From the NCBI GenBank assembly GCA_037127255.1, contig JBANSL010000005.1, positions 62,991,909 to 63,055,908 on the forward strand: a stretch of 64,000 nucleotides of DNA, given 5' to 3'. This DNA comes from Persicaria tinctoria. Its lineage: Eukaryota; Streptophyta; Magnoliopsida; Caryophyllales; Polygonaceae. Shown one piece after another: positions 1 to 9,630 of the stretch. The notes beneath the pieces were generated by a model, which saw only the letters and a list, made by a program, of their open reading frames with translations, searched no databases and was not told the origin of the DNA. A program made the translations under genes and the position numbers. Within the stretch, counting starts at the first letter, position 1; each line of letters opens with the position of its first letter.

Positions 1-35
1 AAAAGAAGAGAGTAAGAAGGTGGGAAAATACTCAC

Positions 36-422
36 AACTGAAACAAATGAGATGATAGAAACTCGATCTCGCATCAAGGGCAACGCAACTTTGCCCTTTT
101 GAGGATCGGATTGAACGGCCCCGCCATCATCACCTTCACTTCCCACTCCCTCTTCCAAATCATCTGCAACCTCTGCCTCCGCCGCCAAAGAAGCCAACAC
201 TGCACCCGAAGAAGAAGACCCGAATCTTGGTTCCTTGGAGGAAACCCCATGGACCCAATTCACAGGCCGCCTGACCCTCCGGCCGAGAACAAGCGGGTGG
301 ATCGAGGAATTGGAGAAATTAGGATTGAGGTTGCAAGAGGAGAAAGGAAAGGCGAGGTCTTGGTGGGTTGCGGTGTAAGACAGTGCAACAGATGAAGAAG
401 GGGATGTGTTGAGAGCTGCCAT
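36..422 (-). CDS. First exon of a probable plastid-targeted protein (partial gene)
   Basis: On the minus strand an ATG at 422-420 opens 129 codons without a stop. The frame ends at position 36, directly before a good splice donor (GTGAGT, positions 35-30), so I read it as exon 1 of a gene that continues beyond the left edge, intron phase 0. The N-terminus begins MAALNTSPSSSVAL and is rich in Ser, Ala and Asn, with almost no acidic residues for about 60 residues, as expected of a chloroplast transit peptide. An acidic, Gly-rich linker follows (around residues 85-105), then a basic stretch. I do not recognise the mature protein, because the conserved domain would lie in later exons. The start is the first ATG after an AT-rich leader. 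The gene call rests on composition, the open frame and the donor site, not on homology. Confidence 0.5.
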
Positions 423-695
423 TGTTGATTCCCCTTCAAATTGGGAGGATTTTTTTTGGAGGAGGTGAACAACTTCTAGAACTAAAATTGGTTGGGGATA
501 AGAAGAGGAACTGGGCTCACATCAGTTGTCACAGTAGTAGGGTATGCAGGCGATGGTTTTCTCTGTACACAGCCACACAGGTGTGTGCAAGCAAACCACA
601 AATTCCACAATCACTGATTTTCACCTTTATTTATTTATTTATTTATTTTTTCATAAGGGTACGAACAAATATTGACAAGATAGATACACCACAAA
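423..695. other. Upstream region of the plastid-protein gene
   Basis: This short non-coding stretch precedes the minus-strand ATG at 422. It includes an ATTT-rich run around 628-650 and would hold the promoter of the gene to its left. I see no convincing TATA box. Confidence 0.25.
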
Positions 696-708
696 AATCC
701 ATGTTTAG

Positions 709-957
709 TGCTTGGTGGTGCTTGGCGTCGGCTCGTAGTCTACGTTGTCTCCAGTTTGGTTAGGCTTGGTTCGCTTGTTCACCTGCATTTGTGTGCCTCC
801 CTCCGTTTGTACTGCACTTTTTTCTGTTTCTATGTTGTATTTTCCGTTTTTATGTTGTATGTTTAGACGGCTAGTCGTTTGCCGACTTTGTCGGCCTCTC
901 GAGGTTCCGGCCCTGTCCGGTCTCGTATTATTTTCTAATAAAAAAAATAAAAAAAAT
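709..957 (+). mobile_element. Short poly-A retroposon (copy A), 249 bp
   Basis: A 13-bp direct duplication AATCCATGTTTAG lies at 696-708 and again at 958-970. Between the copies is a 249-bp insert ending in an A-rich tail (about 940-957). The 3' end carries two hairpins, GCCGAC/GTCGGC and CCGG/CCGG enclosed by CTCGAG-type arms, which also occur in the inserts ending at 20227, 22258 and 28826. It is either a SINE or a strongly 5'-truncated member of a LINE-like family. It has no coding capacity. Confidence 0.75.
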
Positions 958-976
958 AATCCATGTTTAGAAAATA

Positions 977-1221
977 CTCCCTCCATTAATCAAAACTTGC
1001 CGTTTTAGATATGAAATCTTGTTAAGAAAATCATGTCATTTTAGGTATTTTGGTATTCAATTTACAAATTTGTCCTTGTCATAATTATGGAGAGATTAGT
1101 TATAGTTTTCGATAAAGTGAAAAGGCAGAGTAAGAATTAGAGGTATAAGTGTATTTTCGTTAACTTTCTTAAAAAAATGTGAAGATTTCTAAAATGACAA
1201 GTTTTTTCGTAATAGAGGAAG
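977..1221. mobile_element. Stowaway-type MITE, copy 1
   Basis: A 245-bp element flanked by TA dinucleotides (975-976 and 1222-1223). Its ends are inverted repeats of about 35 bp beginning CTCCCTCC, the Stowaway (Tc1/mariner) signature. A second copy with the same ends and similar interior lies at 39861-40103. It is non-coding. Confidence 0.75.
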
Positions 1222-1481
1222 TATTTAGCAAGCAGACCGAGACCTAAATAAACCCCTTCCAAGCTCAAACTTACATTCTTTTTTTTTATATATAAGGAAA
1301 TATTTCGGCGGACAGAGACCTAGCCAATTGCATCCTGACAGATGAGGTCTTAAAGACCAGAATTTATTGCAAGAGCACTTCCCTGCATAGAACGTCTAAG
1401 GTGTGCAACCTTACCAGCCACTCAATTTCCAATGCAGGGGACATGTGAGAAGGATACTTCTTGAAAATGTTGAATGATTGT

Positions 1482-1766
1482 TTAGATATCTCTCATAGTC
1501 AGTTTAATTTCCCATGAACATTTTCCTTTATTCGCGAGGTGGTTGATGATTATCTGTGTGCCTCCTTCAATCTCGAGTTTTCTGATATGAAGTTCTCTAG
1601 CTTTAATTAGACCTTCTCTCAAGGCGAGGGCTTCCGCCATAAGAGAAGTTTGGTTGCTTATATGATTGTATCCCAAAGTCAAAGGTTTCCCTTCCCAAGC
1701 ATGGATAATATACCCCGTTGTACTTTCATCCTTTATTGAAGAAGATCCATCGAAGTTTAGTTTCAT
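1482..1766 (-). pseudogene. LINE RNase H domain (RVT_3 type), relic
   Basis: A 94-residue open frame begins with MKLNFDGSSSIKDESTTGY, the first-strand Asp motif of plant LINE RNase H, and continues with MAEALALREGL, which holds the second catalytic acidic residue. The third region reads around EGGTQIIINHL; the expected catalytic Asp (normally E-x-D) is replaced, since the motif reads EIEGGTQ. It is the C-terminal part of the ORF2 product of the LINE at 1279-8372 and is separated by stops from the zf-RVT segment upstream. It is not functional. Confidence 0.8.
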
Positions 1767-1859
1767 GAAACCAATCCTCGGTTTTCTCCATTTTATTTTT
1801 GATTTGTTGATTTTTCGATTAGATTTGTCCTTTGTAGGTTAAATTCCTGAATCTTCCTC

Positions 1860-2491
1860 TTATTTACATGCTTTTCTCCAGTTCTCTTGGAGTGAGTTGA
1901 CGAAGAATTGTTTTTCTGTGCTTGATGGTATGCGGTTATCCCGAAAGGTTATCTGATTTCTGTAGAACCAAATGGTCCACCATTTAAAAGCTAGTGATTC
2001 TTTCTCTACGGTATTGAGTTTATCTCCTAAGGTACTCAGGATCACTTTAATATCTCTTGTGTTCCTTAGTATGTTGGGTGCAATGTTTTGGATAGAATGT
2101 ACCTGCAAGGAATGATATTCTACGAGACAACATTCCAACAACAAATGTGCTTCGTCTTCAAAAGGGTGGTTACACATTTTACAGGGAGTTGGGACAGAAA
2201 CACCCCTATGAGATAGTCGAGATGTTGTTGGAAGCCCCTTTCTAACTAATTTCCACGAGAAATTTTTAATCTTTGGGGGAATATTTAGTTTCCATATCCA
2301 TGAATTGGGGTCGTCTGTCCCATTGCCAAAAATTTTAATGAGTTTTAGTGCACTTGCTGTTGTGAACCAATCCTCTCTATCCGGCCACCAGAAAAGTCTA
2401 TCTGGAAATGGCGAGATAGGGAGAGGAATATCTGTTATTTCCTTTACGATTGTGTTTGTTGGACAAAAATGCGCGATATAATTGTACAACA
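1860..2491 (-). pseudogene. LINE ORF2 zinc-binding (zf-RVT) region, relic
   Basis: About 210 codons resemble the region between RT and RNase H of plant L1 LINEs. The sequence WIWKLNIPPKIKNFSWKL and, further on, CKMCNHPFEDEAHLLLEC carry the Cys-Cys-His-Cys zinc-binding arrangement of this domain. The frame has no natural start; it is the continuation of the RT segment that now ends near 6766, with the 4.3-kb insertion between. Downstream stops separate it from the RNase H segment. Confidence 0.82.
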
Positions 2492-2573
2492 CATTTTATT
2501 TAATTTTTAATATTTGAGTTCGACCCCTTTTGGTTATCCTCTTGATTCGAAGTCGTATCGATACCAAGATTTG

Positions 2574-4310
2574 AGTGGTTTTGGTGATTTGGGCTGCACC
2601 CGAAATTTAGCGGGTTGCCTACGTATCTCTTGGAAGAGAATCAAGCCTTACGTAGTTCAGAGTGGTTGGGTTTGTGTGTTTTATCACCTTTAAGGTTTTC
2701 ATGCATCATTGGATCGTATTAGGACCCACCTTCTCGGAAGGGTAGCCCTAACATAAATCACACTATCATATGCATGAGATTTTCTCGTGTATCACCCGAA
2801 TAAATTGAGCACACCTTCTCGGAAGGGTTTCCCAACTGAACGGCTATCACTTACACAGAAAATCATGTGTATTTAATTTAGATTTAATTTTAACCCCACT
2901 TTCATTTTAAAAGTGAATTTAGGGATTAGCGACTGTACCCGACATATTTTTATATTTAATATCGGGTTACCTACGTAGCCGTTTTTACGGCGTCAAGTCT
3001 TTACGTAGTTCGATTTGAGTAGTTTTGGTGATTTGGGCTGCACCCGAATTTTAACGGGTTACCTACGTATCTCTTGGAAGAGAATCAAGCCTCACGCAGT
3101 TCCGAGTATTTGAGTTTGTGAGTTTTAGCATCTTAAAGATTTTCATGCATCATTGGATCGTATTAGGACCCACCTTCTCGGAAGGATAGCCCTAACATAA
3201 ATCACACTATCATATGCATGAGATTTTCTCGTGTATCACCTGAATAAATTGAGCACACCTTCTCGGAAGGGTTTCCCAACTCAACGGCTATCACTTACAC
3301 GGAAAATCATGTTTGTTTAATTTAAATTTAATTTTAACCCCGTTTTCATTTTTCAAGTGAATTTAGAGGTCAGCGACTGTACCCGACATATTCTTGAGAT
3401 TTAATATCGGGTTACCTACGTAGCCGTTTTTTCGGCGTCAAGTCTTTACGTAGTTCTACCAAGGACAAGCTTGATTTAATTTGGTCGGGCGACTGAATCC
3501 GATATATATGAATTTTTAATATCGAATTTCCTACGTAACTCGTAAACGAGTATCAAGTCTTTACGTAGTTCTTTTAGAAACCAAGTTTGATTTGGTTTTA
3601 AAAGTTGGATCGTTTGAGGATCGTGATTGAACTCGACGAGCTCGTAGCTTTATGTCAAGCTTCCTACATACCCGTTTGAACGGGATCAAATCTTATGTAG
3701 TTCTTTTTAACCGATTTAATTTTTACTTCGGTTTGGTGATTGAACTCGACGAGCTTTTAGCTTTGTATCGAGCTTCCTACGTACTCGGTTGAACGAGATC
3801 AAATCAGTCGTAGTTCATTAAAAATGACAAATTTGATATTTGGGCTTTTGAAGTTTTGGTCGTGACCGAACTCGACGAGCGGAAGCTTTGTATCGAGTCG
3901 GAGGAGACACTTTGGATTTGATAAAACTTTGGTATTTGAGACGACTTAGAGTCGATAAATAAATTTGAGGAGATTTGATTTGAAAATTTGGATGTGACTG
4001 GACTCGGTGAGAATTTGGTTTACACCGAGTTTCCTACGTATCCACTTGTTTGGTGGAATCAAGTCATCGTAGTTCGGAACGAAAGGAAATTTTGTATTTG
4101 GTTGACCGTGAGATCATCTGAGGGTGGTGATTGAACTCGACGAGCGAAAGCTTTGTGTCGAGTCAGAGTGGATCATTTGAATTTGTTTGATTTTGACCTC
4201 ATATTCATTTAGAAGAGAATTTAGAGGTGGACGACTGAATCCGATATATATTGAATTTTAATATCGAATTTCCTACGTAACTCATAAAAGAGTATCAAGT
4301 CTTTACGTAG
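2574..4310 (+). repeat. Array of diverged units, each with a conserved nested hairpin (nine copies)
   Basis: Nine units carry the outer arms CTACGTA ... TACGTAG (hairpins at 2619-2655, 2971-3008, 3063-3099, 3416-3453, 3531-3568, 3664-3700, 3777-3813, 4034-4072 and 4273-4310), each followed by TTC. Inside each is a second stem whose sequence differs but still pairs: TCTCTT/AAGAGA, GCCGT/ACGGC, ACTCGT/ACGAGT, CCCGTT/AACGGG, CTCG/CGAG, TCCAC/GTGGA, ACTC/GAGT. The outer arm changes together too (CTACATA with TATGTAG at 3664-3700). Most units are preceded by a third stem such as ACCCGA/TCGGGT or ACTCGGTG/CACCGAGT. The first 440 bp (from about 2574) are duplicated from about 3016. No coding frame spans the array. 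Similar CTACGTA...ACGTAGTTC words occur, as far as I remember, in some plant LTR retrotransposons. Confidence 0.85.
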
Positions 4311-4639
4311 TTCTTTTTATGACAAATTTTGACCATTTGGGTTATTTGTCCAATTTTCCTCAATTATACAGTGTACATAATATATGTGCATCGACATATA
4401 CTTGCAAATGCAAACTGTATGTGCTAATTTGGGCAGGTTTTACTTTAATGAAAAATTAGAAATAAAGTGGCATGTGTATATGATTATATACATTGCAGAA
4501 TTTAGATGCACATGACATATACACCATGGTACCATGCTCTCTTTTTTCTTTCATTTCATATATTTTATTTTAGAAATTTAAATTGGGTAAAAGTAGGCCC
4601 CCTCTCTCTCTCTCTCCTCTTTCTTTTGTTAATTGAAGA

Positions 4640-5457
4640 TACTGTATCTGTACGAAGCAAGAATTAGACATGCTCAGACAGAACGAAGAACCCCCACCAT
4701 AGCCGAGCCTCCTTTAGAGCTCCAACCACCAACAAATTTGGGGGAAATTCAATTAACAGTTTGGGAAGACTTATCTTAGCCATCTCCGCGTGAAGAAGCT
4801 TCGAAGATGGAGGTCATGGCCTGAAGAGACCGCAACGAGGCAGCGGCCTCCAATCTCGACTGCGCTCGGAGCGATTTGGGTTCTTTTCGGAGCTGAACTG
4901 AAGATTTTGGTCTTCAATCAAGGAAACGAAGGTAGGCAGGACCCCTGGAATCGATTAGGAAGGCCAGTAATTTGATCTCCCAGGTTTGTTTCACAAAACC
5001 CCTTTTTGATTTCGATCTTGGCTTTGCCCAATTTGTTAGGGTTTGCTTTTCTTTTGCTATGGCTAGTTGAAATCCCCCCTTGAACATTCCAAATTTGCAT
5101 TTAATTTTGGATTTGAGATTCAATTCACTCGAATCTGTTGGTTTTCCCTTTTGCCAAGGAATTTGACGGTTCAAAGGAACACACCATTTTCCCGAGGGCA
5201 CTTTGTGTCTGATTTTGTTTGATTTAGACCCAAATTGACAGGGCTGAAATAATCACATTTGATGGTGTTCTCTATGCCAGGGATCATAATCCGGACAAGG
5301 CCAGAGGAAAGCTTGCTCTCGATTACAACCGGTGACGGAGATGGAGCTTTCGACTTGCAAACTTGGCTTGTCGACCTGCCTGCAGACTCACCATCAGCAA
5401 TTACAGAGAGCTCTTGAGGGGCTAAGGAGGATCAAGGCCAAATGGCGGATACCCCAG
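4640..5457 (+). other. Gene-like 5' end (leader, intron, short first coding exon), unidentified
   Basis: After a CT-rich run (about 4601-4618) the base composition changes to that of a plant gene leader. A donor-like CCCAG/GTTTGT at 4983/4984 and an acceptor-like TATGCCAG ending at 5280 could bound an intron of about 300 bp. The following exon would hold an ATG at 5341 with 39 codons (begins MELSTCKLGLSTCLQ) up to a donor-like CCCCAG/GTGTGC at 5457. I do not recognise the peptide, and no further exons are visible before the hairpin repeats at 5898. It may be the 5' part of a host gene carried into the insertion at 2492-6760. Confidence 0.25.
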
Positions 5458-5897
5458 GTGTGCTCCGGCTTTGCTGAATCTTAAATACGCATTTTACTTT
5501 CAGCTTTTCAAATTAAGTGTTTATGAGAATGATATTTGCTTCAATCAGATTTCATGAGAAAACTCATTCCCAAAAGTTTCATCAACTGTTCTTGAGCTAC
5601 TGTTCTTAAGATACAATATGCTCTCTAGTTGACTTTGTGCTGGGTCGATTGACATCCAAATGCATTTTTTTTCCTTCTTTGCAACTTTGTGTTCATGTGT
5701 ATTGTCATTCAGCATCATGTTTAGACTTAGCCTTTTTACTATTTAGCCTCTTTCTGTCAATTTGGTGGAGAGTAAGGACTGCTTGTCCTCTCCTGTTTTC
5801 TTTTTGCCTTTAGGCATCCGTTTCATATGCCTTGTGAACTGTTTTGGTATTCAAAGCCCCTTGAGCAGAAAAATCAGCAGCATTTCGTTGCTATATG

Positions 5898-6116
5898 CCG
5901 ATCCACACCGGGATCGAAAGTAGCGACGAGAGACTAAACTCTCGAGCCGCTATGTTTTGCCTTGAATGCTTGTATTCCTTTGCAATGATTCCGGCAGCGT
6001 TTCGGCGCTATGAATCGATCCACACCGGGATCGGGGGTAGCGACGAGAGACTAAACTCTCGAGCCGCTGAGCCAGGATCGAAGGTCGCGACGAGAGACTA
6101 AACTCTCAAGCCGCTA
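5898..6116 (+). repeat. Three copies of a GAGAG hairpin motif
   Basis: A 30-33 bp motif occurs at 5920-5952, 6039-6068 and 6085-6116. It can fold as CGAGAG-ACTAAA-CTCTCG closed by AGCG/CGCT arms. The first two copies are also preceded by GATCCACACCGGGATCG. The spacing is irregular, so this is a set of local duplications, not a strict tandem array. Confidence 0.7.
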
Positions 6117-6765
6117 GGATCCATTTGATTTCCAGTTTTGCTTTTGTACCTGCAAATCAAACATAGAAAAAGGGAGGAAGAGTCTACCTTGTTTGAATAG
6201 TAGCCTTGAACAACAATCACACACCCAACACTGTTTTTTGCCTGGTGTTTGCTTTCTTTTACTGTTGTTATGTATCTCTCTGCACTCCTTCTTGCTCTTG
6301 CTCATACGAGGCCACTTTCTAATTTACCCTACTCTATTTATAGGGATTGATAGGAGCAACAGTTACCAGCTACAAGCTACAGAAAATCGCCCCACTAGGC
6401 GCCAGTTAACTGCTACAACTCCCACGTTCAGCAGTTTCTTTTAACTGCAGGAGCCTTGCTTCCTTCTTTTTTATTTATTTATGTGTTTACTCCCACGTTC
6501 AGCAGTTTCTTTTAACTGCAGGAGCTTTGCTTTTAACTGCAGGAGATTTCTTTAAATTGCAATCAACAGCAAAAGACATCAGGAAGTTATCTTTCACTTG
6601 GCCCAGTAGGGTTTGGTCTTGTAATGGATTTTTTTAGGCCCAATTTTGAATTTGTAAACTTGTGTCTAATTTGACAAAAAAATTTACCACAATTTTTATG
6701 AAATGAATGTGATAAATGTATTTATGCCGTGAATAATGAAATTCATGAAATTTTACCCTTCAACA

Positions 6766-8372
6766 GTGTTATCAAATTCAAGTTTCAGTTTCTCAATCCA
6801 CCATTTTCTATTCATAATATAGTCGCTAACCTTTTGATTAATATTGACTCTTTGAAGTGTGTTTATCTTTCCTAGAAGAGGGGTCGTTGACACCCAATTG
6901 TCTGTCAAGAAGTTAATTGATTTTCCATCTCCTACATACCAAATAAGACCTTTTTTGAATTTCTCTATGAGTCGACATAGGTTTCTCTACTGCCAAGATG
7001 TATTGCCCTTTATGTTATATTGTAGAAGCTCTGTGGTTTTCAGATATTTGTATCTTATCAATTTTACCCAGTAGTTATTAGGTTCGGCAAGAATTTTCCA
7101 CAATAATTTCATTTGTAGAGCCTCATTCATATCCTTCGATTTTCGAAGCCCAATTCCACCTTTGCTTTTTGGCTTGCAGATTCTATCCCAGCTTATAAGT
7201 GGTTTATGTTGAAGGTCTTTATTCCAGAAAAAAAGTTTTGTTGATTTGGTCTAGGTCTTTGTGTATATTGGCCGGCAACATAAAGCTTTGCATTGTGTAA
7301 AGAGGTTTTGACGAAAGATTTGAATTGATTAGTACGGCTCTGCCCTATTGAGAGAGGGCATTCGCCCTTTATTTAGAAAGTTGATCTTTTGATTTGCATA
7401 CAATTCCTTCAAAGGTCTCACGATTTACCTTTCCATTAACAATGGGACATCCCATATAGTTTTCTAGTGATCTTGTATGTGGAATTTGTAGACCCCGCTC
7501 TAGTTCTAGGTACACCACTAGTTGTTTGGAATGACGATTTGTGAAAATTAACCTTTTGGCCCGAGAACTTGCAGTATTCATCGATAATTTTCCTGATATT
7601 TTCGCTTGCAGTTGATGTGGCTTTTGCAAAGATCATGATATCATCCGCAAAAGCAAGGAAAAATATAGTGAGACCGTACCTGCCGAATCTAAAGCCAACG
7701 AAGCCTGAGCCCGCTAAGGCCTCAGCCTGTAATTTTCTGGCAAGGATTTCAAAACTCAAGAAGAATAGAAAAGTAGACAACGGATTGCCTTGTTTGATTC
7801 CCCCAGTTGGTTTAAACAAGTCGGTAGGTCCATTGTTTACCAAAATTGAAAATGAGACTATTTGTACACATTCTTTTATCCATCCAATAAAAGATGGGTG
7901 GAAACCAAATTTATCTAGGACTTGAAAGGAGAAGTCCCAGTAAACTCGAACGTATGTTTTTTCCATGTCTAGTTTTATCGTCATCCATCCTTCATTTCCT
8001 TTTCTATTTTTGAATGTGCGGAAGATCTCGTGTGCTATTAGTATATTGTCCTGGATTGCTTGATCGGATACAAACACTCATTGTAATGGTTGTATGTGCT
8101 TTCCAATCACACCTTTTAGACGATCAGTTATGATTTTTGAAATTAGCTTATATATAGTCGAGCATAGGCTAATTGGTCTATAGTTGTTTGTTGTAGATGG
8201 GTTATCAAATTTTGGTAAAAGGGTAATAAATGTGTGGTTTATCTGTTTAAGCAGTTTACCTGATTGGAAGAAGTCTTTGGTAGCTTTTATCACTAATGGG
8301 CCAACAATGTCCCCATAAGTTTGATAAAAATTTCACCGTCATCCCGTCAGGAACTAGGGACTTAATTTTGGC
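6766..8372 (-). pseudogene. LINE reverse transcriptase, relic with stops and frameshifts
   Basis: The minus strand encodes RT motifs in order. From 8293 it reads TFITLLPKFDNPSTTNNYRP then ISLCSTIYKLISKII (RT motif 1-2). After a stop at 8078 follow WMTIKLDMEKTYVRVYWDF (the catalytic Asp block), GGIKQGNPLSTFLF (the turn motif) and FLAFADDIMIFAKA (the FADD active site, near 7650). The frame then shifts (7540-7369), and downstream pieces read GGIGLRKSKDMNEALQMK and GLIWYVGDGKSINF, the usual post-RT segment of plant L1. It belongs to the LINE at 1279-8372. Confidence 0.88.
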
Positions 8373-8390
8373 AAGCTCAAACTTACATTC

Positions 8391-9246
8391 AATAAATCAA
8401 AGAAAAATACTCCGTACAATATTTGAATGGATTAATTGTGTAAAAACTTTAATAAAAATCATGGAATTCCAATTAATATTTAAAATTCTTTAAAGGGCCC
8501 GTATGTCCGAAAAATTATGGACCAAGATTCAAAAATTTTGACCTGGAAATTTTTTTCTGACCCAAACCCGGTAATTTTCCGTGTCATCTAGGTTTAGACC
8601 CGGTGATCCGATTGACCCGGATGACCCGGTGACCCAATTGATTTATAATTATATATGATTATTTTTTTTATGGAGATTCCAATTTATTACATTTTATAAT
8701 TACAATCACTTGATCTTTCATTTTCAAATCATCTTTTATATTTATTTGTATTCTGTAATACTCCCTTCGATCGATAGTATTTGATTTTTGATCTTTCATC
8801 ACATTTTTTAAGAAGATAAAAACTCTAAAAATATTAAAATATTAAAAACAATTATATGCCTATTACTAATTGTATGAAAATATTTTTTTAAAATTATTTA
8901 AATTTTTGATATTTTATATATATATTTAAATTTTATTAAAAATTACGAGAAATAATAAAAATCAAGTATTTTAGATCAGATACATTATATAAATTTTAAG
9001 CACTAGAACTTATGAACCACCTCTTTAATTTAGCATTTTAAAATTATTCGCAAAATTACCAAATTATGATTTTTTTTAATTTAAAAAAGAAAAATTGACA
9101 AATCTGAAATCGACCTGATTTGACAGAACCAAGTTCAAGTCAACCCGGATCTACACGGGACCAGTTTTACCCGAAACCTAAAATGACCCGACCCGACCCC
9201 GACACAAATGACCCGATTGGCAGGTCAATAATTCAACCAATAATCT
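8391..9246. other. AT-rich non-coding stretch with a possible degenerate MITE
   Basis: No gene is visible. From about 8757 a CTCCCTTCG start and weakly inverted ends around GTATTTGATTTTT (left) and its complement near 8965 suggest a decayed Stowaway-like element. Around 8580-8640 and 9120-9200 are repeated GACCCG words of the type common in old plant repeats. Confidence 0.3.
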
Positions 9247-9299
9247 TCAACTTAGCCAAATAGTTGTGAACTCAACCAAATACTCATCTATGTAGCTTT

Positions 9300-9425
9300 C
9301 TTCCTCTCGACTTCGGGTCTTGAACTCGATCAAATAACGATGATAATTGTCCATCATCTTCAACCAGAAGATCTCGGAGTCACTGGACACAACCAAGAGT
9401 AAAGGGGTTTGAACAATTTTTCGCA
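9300..9425 (-). pseudogene. 14-3-3 protein gene fragment
   Basis: Within a longer minus-strand open frame (9675-9247), the peptide SDSEIFWLKMMDNYHRYL followed by IEFKT matches the most conserved helix of 14-3-3 proteins (the segment with Lys-Met, Tyr-His-Arg-Tyr and Glu-Phe that helps form the phosphopeptide groove). The flanks lose the family pattern: upstream RKIVQTPLLLVV only weakly recalls the preceding helix, and downstream RSREEESYIDEYL only recalls the start of the next loop. It covers roughly 40 of about 250 residues, so it is a gene scrap, not a gene. No ATG or complete exon is present. It lies beside the foldback element at 9631, but I cannot tell whether it was carried by it. Confidence 0.75.
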
Positions 9426-9630
9426 GATCTAGGACAACTCTTTTGTACGTGATCGATCGAGAGAGTGGACGAGATCGAGCGATAGGGAGATGAGGATATG
9501 TGGATTTGAATTTCAATCGGGGAGCAATTGGGAGTTTGTCATCAGAGTAGGCATGAGTTTGCAGTGGTTCTAGAGCATGTTTATCGGGTAAAAAACATGT
9601 AGAGATACTAGGGGTTTGATTATTAAAAAA

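Larger units (their letters stand above)
2492..6760. mobile_element. Unclassified 4.27-kb insertion inside the LINE
   Basis: The LINE is interrupted between 2491 and 6766, and CAACA stands at both junctions (2487-2491 and 6761-6765), which fits a 5-bp target duplication. The insert lacks obvious TG...CA ends, terminal inverted repeats or transposase/pol genes. It contains a structured repeat array (2574-4310), an AT-rich part (4330-4590), a gene-like 5' end (about 4640-5457), a triplicated hairpin (5898-6116) and a tail with two copies of a 35-bp segment (about 6418-6455 and 6489-6525). It may be an LTR-retrotransposon derivative or a gene-capturing element. The boundaries are inferred from protein continuity of the LINE. 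Confidence 0.55.
1279..8372 (-). mobile_element. 5'-truncated L1-type LINE, split by a later 4.3-kb insertion
   Basis: An exact 18-bp duplication (AAGCTCAAACTTACATTC) at 1261-1278 and 8373-8390 marks the target site of one minus-strand non-LTR retrotransposon. Its poly-A tail appears as a T run from 1279. Read from right to left it encodes part of the reverse transcriptase (from 8372), the post-RT segment (to 6766), then, after the insertion at 2492-6760, the zf-RVT region (2491-1860) and RNase H (1766-1482). The 5' end starts inside the RT domain, so ORF1, endonuclease and early RT were never copied, which is typical of target-primed reverse transcription. Stops and frameshifts make it dead. 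The interruption is shown by protein continuity: the segment ending at about 6770 and the one beginning at 2491 join to the usual LINE order. Confidence 0.87.

Noticed and set aside
2574..4310. Array considered as a centromeric-type satellite
   Set aside because: Unit lengths vary and sequence similarity between units is low outside the stems, so it is not a uniform tandem satellite.
4790..4975. 61-codon plus-strand frame in the gene-like leader
   Set aside because: It lies in the presumed leader before a donor-like site and has no similarity I recognise; more likely a chance frame.
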